In this document: piece after piece, positions 24,101-33,859 of the stretch | Numbering within the stretch: position 1 is the stretch's first letter | How the letters are laid out: each line of letters opens with the position of its first letter | NCBI GenBank assembly: GCA_037974665.1 | Contig: CM075765.1 | Span: 59,050,247 to 59,114,246, forward strand | Origin: Ehretia macrophylla | Lineage: Eukaryota; Streptophyta; Magnoliopsida; Boraginales; Ehretiaceae | Direction of reading: 5' to 3' | Length of the DNA: 64,000 nucleotides | The notes under the pieces: model-generated | What the model saw: only the letters and a program-made list of their open reading frames with translations | Database searches by the model: none | Told to the model about the DNA's origin: nothing | Made by a program: the position numbers and the translations under genes

Positions 24101-24771
24101 TTTTGAGGAGTATGTCGGCATTGGGCAGCCCATTTTCAGCTTTGTGTCTTCAAAATGCTTTAATTTGAAATGTTAAGCAAGGGAAAAATGCTATGGCCGA
24201 GAATGGTGAAGAAATTGGGAGCAATTTGAGCAATTTTTTAATGCCTTATGTCATATTTTGTCTTTGCATGCAATAGAATTAAAAAAAAAAATGCTCAAAC
24301 CTTGTGCAAGACCATGGTATGGTCGGCCAAGGCTAATAAAATAGCTGAATTTGTGTCATCTTTTGGGTGTTAATTGTTGTGTGTTGAAAATGCAAAAAGA
24401 ACAAAGAATAAAGAATAAGGAATGTCTAGTGTTTGGTGCATTTTTGTCTTCTAGTGAATGGAATTTGGAGTATTATATTGTTAGTGGATTTTGTAGGATT
24501 GTTTTAGGATTATTTTATAGTTTAGTGTTCCGTGTAAGATGCTTTCTCGGTTAGCGTGAAGGCACGCTTTCCTAGGTCTAAGGCACGCATGTTTTTCAAG
24601 ACTAAGGCACATACTTCAGGATAAGTGCACGGATTCCAATGCTAACACACGCAACCCTAAGTGAATACACGTAGATCAAAATAAGGCACGTAATCCAAGG
24701 TCAGTCATATCACTCTTGGTCTATAGCATGCAAATCGAGGCAATACACGTTATTTAGGGTCGGGCCTCACA
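21189..24771 (-). mobile_element. Solo LTR of the Tekay family (3583 bp), minus orientation
   Basis: Runs from TGTCACGCCCCAACCC to GGTCGGGCCTCACA on the plus strand, i.e. a complete LTR in minus orientation. It is flanked by TGGGA at 21184-21188 and 24772-24776, and the satellite monomer (CATGGGATTCGG) is continuous once the LTR and one TGGGA are removed. No interior sequence remains, so this is a second solo LTR from LTR-LTR recombination. It carries the same landmarks as the other copies: hairpin near 21705, acidic mini frame near 21835-21890, GC-rich core near 22190-22320, purine tract near 24020-24070. No gene is present. Confidence 0.96.
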
Positions 24772-26097
24772 TGGGATTCGGTAATAGAAATCAGATGGAT
24801 TAGGTTGTCGTCCTTTTCGCTGCTCACGACGTACGATACGGGGCAAAAAAATAGCGCAAAAGAAGAAAAGTGTCCCAAAACTGATGAAAATGTTCAATTT
24901 TTGGCCTCCGAAAATAGGCGCAACTGAGCAGGCTTGCTGCCCCTGTCGTAGAGCTCTCGGAGAGCTTTCCAACGGTATGCTCTGCGCCACGTAACTCCTT
25001 ACGGACCAAAAGTTATGGGCACCGGAGCGACGGAGACCTGGTCCCAAGCCCCACGCCCTCGGTTTGTGGGCCCAGCCTCTACGTGAAGCGAAGTTGCCTT
25101 GTCAATGGTGTCGTGGGATTTGGTAATAGAAATGTGATTGATTAGGTTGTCGTCCTTTTCGCGGCTCACGACGTACGATCCGGAATGAATAAACAGCGCA
25201 TAAGAAGAAAAGTATCCCAAAACTAATGAAAATGTTTGATTTTGGGCTCCGAAAATAGGCATAGCCGAGCAGGCTTGCTGCCCCTATCGTAGAGCTCTCG
25301 AATAGCTTTCCAACAGTATGCTGTACGCCGCGTAACTTCTTACGGATCAAAAGTTATGGGCACTGGAGTGACGGAGACTTGGTCCCAAGCCCACGCGCTC
25401 GGTTTGCGGGACCAGCCTCAACGTCAAAGCGAAGTTGTCTTGCCCAAGGTACCATGGGATTTGGTAATAGAAATGTGATGGACTAGGTTGTCGTCATTTT
25501 CACGGCACACGACGTACGAACCGGGACGGAAAAACAGCGCAAAAGGAGAAAAGTGTCCCGAAACTGATGAAAATGTTCGATTTTAGGCTCTAAAATAGGC
25601 GCAGCCGAGCAAGCTTGCTGCCCTTATTGTAGAGCTCTCAGAGAGCTTTCCAATGGTATGTTATGCACTGCATAACTCCTTACGGATCAAAGGTTATGGG
25701 CACCGAAGCGACGTAGACCTGGTCCTAAGCCCCATGCCCTCGGTTTGCTGGCCCAGCCTCTACGTGAATCGAAGTTGTCTTGCCCAAGGTGCCATGGGAT
25801 TCAGTAAGAGAAATATGATGGATTAGGTTTTCATCCTTTTTGCGGCTCACGACGTACGATCCGAGACGAAAAAATAGCGCAAAAGAAGAAAAGTGTCCCG
25901 AAATTGATGAAAACGTTCGATTTTGTTCACCGAAAATAGGCGCAGCCGAGAAGGCTTGCTGCCCCCGAAGTAGAACTCTCAGATAGCTTTCCAACGGTAT
26001 GTTGTGCGCTGTGTAACTCCTTACGGATCAAAAGTTATGGGCACTAGAGCTACAGAGACCAGGTCCCAAGCCCTATGCCCTCAGTTTGCAGGACTAG
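24772..26097. repeat. 341-bp satellite array, block III (about 3.9 monomers)
   Basis: Same monomer and orientation as blocks I and II. It ends where the outer Tekay element begins; the last five bases, ACTAG (26093-26097), are the expected target duplication, with the partner copy beyond the right edge. The array therefore probably resumes outside the window. Confidence 0.95.
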
Positions 26098-29000
26098 TGT
26101 CACGTCCCAACCCAGCCTATAAAGGTTAGACTAGGGTGTGATCTAAACATTTAAGTCATGTCTCGTACTCAATCGTTCATGAAAGTTTAACACTTAACGT
26201 TTAGCCTAGACTCTACCACTTTTTCGAAAAACCAACAGCATAACGGCTGTAATTGGGCTCTTTAGTTTGACCTAGTTCTTTAAACGCCTCGAATTTCATT
26301 TCCAACTAAGATTACGATTTACCATTAATCGAAACGCCTACTAGTTATCTCGAAGTCTCGTTTGATTAATAACCTAGCATGATACTATGTCTCGTTTGTT
26401 TGTTAATCCTCGTTACAAAAGTACCTGTTGATCTTAGCTTAACAATGAGTACCTGCTTAAGATTGGATAAGTTCATTTTACTTAATCCTTACCTGTTACT
26501 TCATAATCCTATGATAGATACTAGCCAATAACGATAGCAAAAACGACTATAGTAGTGTCTATCTAGTTATTATCAGTACAAGCCAAAATTAGACCCCAAA
26601 TTATAACGGGGGTCTTTTACATTACAATAGCAAGCATCATAAGAAATGAAATAGTCTTCAAGCAACATATTGTTAACAAAATGGCCATAGTCACGTAAGG
26701 CACGTAGGGCAAGCAATCATTTCAAGGAATCATCGTTAGGTATGTCGTCCTCGGGTACCTGTTCTTGGTCTTTTCACCTGAGATGATAAAAGAGGGTGAG
26801 TCCTTATGAACTCAGCGAGGGGGAACGAGAAATAAGTTTTGAAACTCATTTTCCGGTTCAACTTATGAAAAATCCTTTTTGCAAGCATGAATATATCACA
26901 AGTAAGTACATAGTGTAATGTAAAAGTAAAAGAACACAATTATCCGTCTTTCCTCCGCGAGGTCCTCTAGGAACCAAGCGAGAGTACTTATACACATAGT
27001 GAAAAGGATACGGTGAGCTTTTGCTCTCGGTTCGTTTCCAGTATCAGTTGTTGCGGCCGACTTCAAATCATCCCCTTATCACGCCAAATGGGTGTACTCC
27101 GGATGTACCCCGAAACCATACGACCCAACTCTCCGAGGAAGTCTAGCCCCCAAGCGAGAGAGGGAATTGGACAATGGTAGTCACGGTTGCACCGGTAAGC
27201 CCGATGCTGCCCAGTGTGTGTGAACGCTACCACGCCAGAATGAAAGGTTGCAACCTTGTATGCAATGCACATTTATGACATTTAATATATCACATTTGGA
27301 GGACAACAAAGTAGGTTGCCTCCGAGCAGTCATAAGATTGCACATTGACATTTAAACACGCGAGGCACGATATGACAAGTAAATTCACTTGAAAAGCACA
27401 TGGAGTTATATGAACATTAAACGGGCAGCCATGTAACGCACGTAAATCAAGTCATATAACTCATTTCAAAGTTCACGTAATCAAACAATAAGATTATTCA
27501 TCATGCAACGACATCTACGAGGGACCGGGTGCAAGAAAAGCCTACTTATCAACATGTAATCATCGAAATCATGTTTAGGGCTATGAGGGCAACTACGAGC
27601 AGCATGCTAAACACATAATCAAACACAATATCCAAAGGATCAACACTTAGCAAGTTTACCTAGTTACTAGGGTTTCAATTCGTGCTTACCCGTGCGATTA
27701 AATCCCAAGTCATCTCGTAATTAAGCTCAAGCCATGCATTGATTATTTCCAACACCCTCAAGCATTCAAAACAGTCCACACAACATTCAAATGCCACAAT
27801 CCCAAGCATTTAATACAACAAGGGAAGCTACATTAATTTTTCTAAGCATATCAATAGGTGAAACCCTCACTGCAATGGACTGTTTTCTCACAATCATTAA
27901 GACAAGAAAACAATCTCCAATTCCAGTGAACAAGATGTCAAATTAAAGCTTAAGGAGTGAACTAAATTCAGAAACAAACCTCGCATAATTTGGAGTTCGG
28001 GTTCAAGAGTTATAGCCAAAACAGTGAGACTACACAAAACTGTCCAGATTTGTACACATTTCAATGCTTGTCGTTTTTGAGGGCCTTAGGGTCAGATTTA
28101 GCCTTGGTCCATTTCTGAAAGAAATTTCCAGAACTGAAAAATATAGCAGCACCCCAAATTTCATCCATTTTTGATGTCATTTACTAAGTTAAAACTGGTT
28201 CGTTCTACAAGGTTAGTGAATCTGCCAAAACCTGCTTCATTTTTCCAGACTTTCCAGATTTGGACACATTTTGATAATTAGTCATTTTTAGGAACTTAGA
28301 GTCAAAATTAGCTTTGGCCTATTTCTGTGAAAAATGCTCAAAACTGGAAAAAATAGTTATCTACCAATTTTCACGCATTTTCAACCTCACTAACCTGGTC
28401 AAAATCACCTTGCACCAACAAGGCAGAAGGCTGTTACATACCTGATTTCATCTATCATCACATTCTAGCCAAAAATCTTGCCATGCATGTTTACAAAACT
28501 CATGAACACACATATATCACAAGTACAGAAGTAAATATAGACATTTAAGGGCATGCATGTGGTTTTTTGAAAGATTTTCAAGAAGTTTTAGCCCTCACCT
28601 TAGCAAAACAACAAGAAGATGCACAAGACTCTTGATGGTTGCACAAGGTTGACTCTTTTCCTTGCTTAGGCGAGACAACACTCGATTTTCTCTAATTTCC
28701 TAGCTTAGTAACCAAGTTCTTAGTAGGTGCATGTGGTTAGAACAAGAAGAAAAGAAATGGAAGCTAGCAAACTCACCTAAGCCGAAATGGAGGTTCAAAG
28801 AGCTTGCATGTGTGTTTCTTGCAACCTAGCTTGCTTAGTCGAGCTCCCTAGCTTCTTGCATGCCTTGATGAACCATGGAGTGATGAAGATAAGCTATGGA
28901 GTGTAGAAACTCAGCCAAGGCCGAGAGAAAGAGAAGAAATGAGAGAGGAGTGAGAGAAAATGAAGGAAAATGAAAGAAAATGAAAGCTTGATGGGCATAG

Positions 29001-29669
29001 ATGCTTGTGTCAGCCTTGAGCATGTAAATTTCAGACTTTTGTGTGTTCAAGAAGAATTTTGAATTATCTAGTATGGGCATGGAGCTTGTGTCGAGAATAT
29101 GGAGCTTTGAGGAGGGTTTTGAGCTAATTTTTTTATTGCTTTGTGTCATAGAATTGTCATAGAATGTTTAGGAGTAGAATTTGAAATTAAATTGCATGCA
29201 CAAAGCTCCTAGTGGTCGGCCAAAGATATGCTCAAATCTGAATTTTTTGTCTTGTTCAAGGCTTATTTTATTGTGTGTTTGGGACATGCAAAGAATAAAG
29301 AATAAATAATAGAGAATAAAGAATATCTAGCTTTTGGTGCAATTTCGTCTTCTAGTGCATTGACTTAGCATTTTAATATTAATTAGTGGGATTTGTAGGA
29401 TTAATTAATGACCTAGTGCTTCGTGTAAGATGCTTTCTTGATTAGCGTGAGGGCATGCTTTCCTAGGTTTTGGGCACGCACTACGAGACAAGGCACGAAC
29501 TACAAGATAAGTGCACGTTTTCTAAGTAAATGCATGCAACCCTAAATGAATGCACGTAATTCAATGCAAGGCACACATAACGAAACATAATTCTTAAATC
29601 TAGGTCAAGGCATGCAAATCTAGGTTAGGCACACGAAACGAGGTATCATACACAAATCGAGGTCGGGCC
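26098..29669 (-). repeat. 3' LTR of the outer Tekay element, main part
   Basis: Begins TGTCACGTCCCAACCC (one base off the family terminus) and reaches GGTCGGGCC, where the inner element enters. The last five bases, TCACA, are at 40177-40181 after the second copy of GGGCC. Total LTR length is 3577 bp. It carries the family landmarks, with a one-base deletion in the acidic mini frame near 26770. No genes. Confidence 0.94.
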
Positions 29670-32600
29670 TGTGAGGCCCGACCCCGAATTGCGTGCGATA
29701 CCTCGTTTTGCATGCCCTAAACTAGATTTGCGTGCCATGACCTAGGTTTGAGAATTGTATTTAGTTTGTGTGCCTTGCATTGAATTTCGTGCATTCATAT
29801 AGGGTTACGTGCGTTTACTTGAAAAACGTGTGTTCGTCTTGTAGTTCGTGTCCCACCTCGAAGTGCGTGCCCTAAACCTGGGAAAGCGTGTCTTCACGCT
29901 AATCAAGAAAGCATCTTACACGAAGCACTAGGCTATTAAACAATCCTACAAAATCCACTAACAATATAATAATCCAAATTCCTTTCACTAGAAGACAAAA
30001 ATGCACCAAAAACAAAACATTCTTTATTTTTTTTTCCATTATTCTTTTTGCACTTCAAAATACAATTAGAATAATGCTTAAGATGACACAATTTCAGCCA
30101 ATTCAATAGCTTTGGCCAACCACTAGGAGCATTGTTTTAGCAATTGTATATTTTATTCATAATCTTAGTCAAACACTTAGCATAAGCCATTAAAATAATT
30201 GCTCAATTCCTCTCAATTTCTCACCATACCCGACCAGCCTTTGCATGCCCATCCTAGCAATTTGAAAATAGCATATTGAAGACAAGAATGCAGAATTTGG
30301 ACTGCCCAAGGACCGACCACAACCTCAAAAAAATTGCAAGGCCTTCATTTGTTGTCTTTCTTCATTTCTTTTTCGGTTCTCTTTCTCTTCCTCTCATTTC
30401 TCTCTTCTCTCGACTTTAGCTGCACATTACCACTTCTATAGCTTCTCTTCATTATATCCTTGTCAGCCAAGCAAGCCACAAGCAAAAGAAATTCGGCCAA
30501 GCAACTAGAAGCAAGAAGAACTCATACAAGCTCACAAATCTGTCCATTTCGGTCTTAGGTATGCTTTGCTAAGATTTCTTCCATTTCTTTTGGTTACAAC
30601 CACATGCACACCCTTCTCACTAGCTAACTCAGTTGGGAATTAAAGGAAAACAAGCTATCTCTCTCGGCCAAAGCAAGAAAGAAGCTTCATTGGTGCATTT
30701 TCAAGAACATTCTGCATCTACCTGGTTGTTTTGATAAGGTGAGGGTTCAAAACTTTTGGAAAACTCTTTAAAACTTCACATGCATGACCATGAATGTGTG
30801 TATTTGCTTCTGTGCTTGAGCTATGTGGTCGTTCATGAGTTTAAACAACCATGCATGGCAATAACTTGGCTTGAAAATGATACTAGACAAAGTCAAAATT
30901 TGAGACTGCTTCTGACCCGTCTGTTCGAGGCAATTTTTGGTTAAGCAAATGATGTTGAAATTGCGTGAAAATCCCTAGGTGACTAGTTTGGCCAATTTTG
31001 AACATTTTTCGCACAAATAAGCAAAGTCAAATTTTGGCTCTAAGGCCCTCAAAATGGCAAAATCACGTAATATAGCTAAATCTGGAAAGTTTTGAGAAAA
31101 AGGAAGCAGTTTGGCAGATTTACTGCCCGTGTGGAACGAGATGATTTTGACATAACAAACGACATCCAAAATGCGTGAAAATTTGTGTGCTGCTATATTT
31201 TTGAGTTGTGGACATTTTTGCCAGAAATAGGCTTAGGCTAAAAATGAACCTAAGGACCTCAAAATCATGCAATATCGAAAGATAGGCAAATCTGGACAGT
31301 TTTGATCAGTTCCACCATTTTGGCTATAACTAACGATCCAGAACTCCAATTGATGCAAGGTTTGTTTATGATTTTAGTTAACTTCTTAAGCTTTAATTTG
31401 ATATATTATTCACTGAATTTGGAGTTCATTTTCCTGCCCAGTTGATTGTGAGAAAACAGCTTATTGCAGTTAGGGTTTCAATTGACTATGTGCTTGGGAA
31501 AACTTGTTGAACCTCTTTTGTGGTACTAATTGCTTGGAATGGTAGTATTGGAATATTGTGTGGACTGTATTGAATGTTGAGGATGTTGAATGAGACGATG
31601 CATGACTTTGGAATGATGATTGAGTTGATTTAGGGTTTTGATCGCACGATTTTGCATGAAAAGCAAACCCTAATGACTAGGAATTCTTGTTAAGTGTTAA
31701 CCGGGGGTTATTGTGTGGAAAATGTACGTTGCGTGGGCTGCCCGTAAAATGTTTTATAGTTCCAAATGGGAGTAGGCCATTGCATGTTGACAAATAAGCT
31801 TTTCTTGCACCCAAACCCCTTTGATATCCTCGCCTGTTGCATAAACTTATCACTTGATCCCGTGAGCTTCTTAATGTGTTATATGGCCTGTTTTATATGT
31901 GTTACATGGCTGCCCGATTAATGTTCATATGACTCTATTTGCCTTCATGTGAAATTACTTGCCTTATCGTGCTTCGTTTGACTACTTGTCAACATGCGAT
32001 CTTATAACTGCTCGGAGGCAACCTACTTTGTTGTCCTCCTAATGTGATATGATAAATGTTATAAATGTGCATTGCATACGAGGTTGCAACCTTTCGTGTG
32101 GCGTGGTAGTGTTTCACGCACGCCGGGCGGCATCGGGCTTGCCGGTGTTACCGTGACTACCATGGTCCAATTCCCTCTCTCGCTTGGCATTTCACCCTCG
32201 GAGAGTTGGGTCGTAGGTTTCGGGGTACATCCGGAGTACACCCATTTGGGAGTGATAAGTGGATTATTGAAGTCGGCCGCACCAAATAATTCGAAATTGA
32301 AATTGAGAGCAAATGCCCACCGTATCCTTGAAATGATTGGTAATTGTATCCGTTTCTCGATTTGTTTCTTATAACTGCTTACCATATTATTTGTAATATG
32401 TGACATGTTTTAAAAAGGGGTTTTCATAAAGTGAACCGGAAAATGAGTTTCAAAATTTATTTCTCGTTCCCCCTCGCTGAGTTCATAAGGACTCACCCTC
32501 TTTTATCATTTCAGGTGAAGAAGAACAGGTACAGGAACATGAGGATAATGTACCTAATGATGAACCCCTGGAGTGATTGCCTGTTATTGTTGTTTTGCAT

Positions 32601-33216
32601 GAACGTGATTACTTGTGTATTTTGTGCTGCTTGAAGACCATTTATCTTATGTTGCTTGTTGTTGCTAATGTATAAGACCCCCGTTGTAATTTGGGGTCTA
32701 ATTTTGATTTGTACTTATTTTAGGTAGACCGCTACTAGACATGACACTACTTTGATCGTTTTGCTTTTACTACCGCTAGTATCTATCGCAGGTTATGATG
32801 CTTGGTTAAGGAATAGGTAAATGAACTTATCCAATCTCAACAGGTACTCGCTAATAAGCTATGATAAACAGGCATATTTTGAAACGAGAATAAATGGACT
32901 AACGAGGCATAGTATTATGCTAGGTTATAAATCAAACGGGACGTCGAAATAACCAATAGGCAATTCAATTGATGATTAAGTAGTAAATTCTAGTCGAGAA
33001 TGAACTTGAATTGAAAGTTTTGAGGCTGTTAGAAAATTTAGGTCAAAACAAATAGCCCAATTACAGCCGTTATGCTGCCGGATTTCTGGAAAAATTTTGA
33101 AGTCTAGAATAAAACGTTAAGTGTTAAACCTCCTAAAATGATTAAGAATGTGAAAGGACTTGAATGTTTAGATCACACCCTAGTCTAACCTTTATAGGCC
33201 GGGTTGGGGCGTGACA
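29670..33216 (+). repeat. 5' LTR of the inner Tekay element
   Basis: TGTGAGGCCCGACC to GTTGGGGCGTGACA, 3547 bp, matching 36625-40171. Short conserved frames inside (about 100 codons at 32072, 67 codons at 32431) recur in other copies, but the first is broken by a stop in most solo LTRs, so I do not call a gene. A donor-like AAG/GTGAGG lies near 30736 and an acceptor-like TTTCAG ends at 32514. Confidence 0.95.
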
Positions 33217-33227
33217 CCTTAGAAGAA

Positions 33228-33239
33228 TGGTATCAGAGC
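33228..33239 (+). other. Primer binding site of the inner Tekay element
   Basis: TGGTATCAGAGC, complementary to the 3' end of plant initiator methionine tRNA, starts 11 bases downstream of the LTR. It primes minus-strand DNA synthesis. The leader from here to 33451 has no reading frame. Confidence 0.92.
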
Positions 33240-33451
33240 TTAGATTGCTTAAGCCGGGTTTAACTCTCAGACCATGGGTTGAGCCCTAAGATAATTAGGA
33301 TGACTTGTTTATGTGTTAAATGTGCCTTCTATGCTCTATGTGCTTAAGTGACTTATATGCCTTAAATGTTTTTAGAATTGTATCTATAATATGTTGCATA
33401 TCTTATGCATTAGATTCTTAATTATCATATTTCAATAAATTGTGCCTATAG

Positions 33452-33859
33452 ATGGCTGGCCCTAGTACCCGTACTACTAATAGGAGCGGTGAACCTCAAG
33501 AGACCGGGGATGCTTATCAGACTAATCCCGGTATAGCTATGTTTAATATGATGGCAACTGCCATGGATCGCGTGTCACGTGTGATGGAGCGTCAGGATGC
33601 TCGTGAGGCCAACAACAACATCAACAACAGGAATGAGGGTAACCATGGGAGACACAGCAGAATGAGGGAATTCCTTGACTTTCGCCCGTCTAAATTCTAC
33701 GGAGAAGCTGATGATGAGAAAGCAGAGGCTTGGCTGTCCGAGATCGAGAAGATTTTTAGGCCACTTGATTATACAGATGAAGAGAAATTGGAGTTTGCTG
33801 TATTTCTGTTGCACGGGGATGCCGAGCATTGGTGGCACCGGCCGAGTTACAAGAATTAA
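33452..33859 (+). pseudogene. Truncated gag of the inner Tekay element
   Basis: ATG at 33452 opens a gag frame that matches the left-edge copy for about 129 codons: MAGPSTRTT start, Asn-rich segment, FRPSKFYGEADDEKAEAWL, and GDAEHWWH at the end. It then runs into reverse-transcriptase DNA in the wrong frame and stops at 33857-33859 after a few foreign residues. The remainder of the gag core, the zinc knuckles, the protease and the first part of reverse transcriptase are gone. The junction lies in TGGCAC at about 33833-33838, shared by the two joined sequences. The product would be only the N-terminal half of a Gag. Confidence 0.92.

Noticed and set aside
4466-26000. Dozens of overlapping frames of 60-160 codons, mostly minus strand, across the satellite
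   Set aside because: They repeat with the 341-bp unit and change frame each unit (341 leaves remainder 2 on division by 3). They share no start and resemble no protein family; they arise from low stop density on one strand.
4365-26097. CRISPR array or ribosomal spacer repeats
   Set aside because: Units are contiguous 341-bp copies without unique spacers, and no rRNA sequence adjoins them.
32059-32406. Frames of 100-115 codons in the GC-rich LTR core, recurring in several Tekay LTRs
   Set aside because: In the solo LTRs and other copies the same frame carries a TAG within the GGGGGCTAGAC segment or differs by non-triplet indels. Conservation is better explained by a promoter-like GC-rich core with CCAAT.
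33228-33239. tRNA gene or fragment at the TGGTATCAGAGC sites (also 50652, 57057, 765)
   Set aside because: Only 12 bases match, always just inside an LTR. These are primer binding sites, not tRNA genes.
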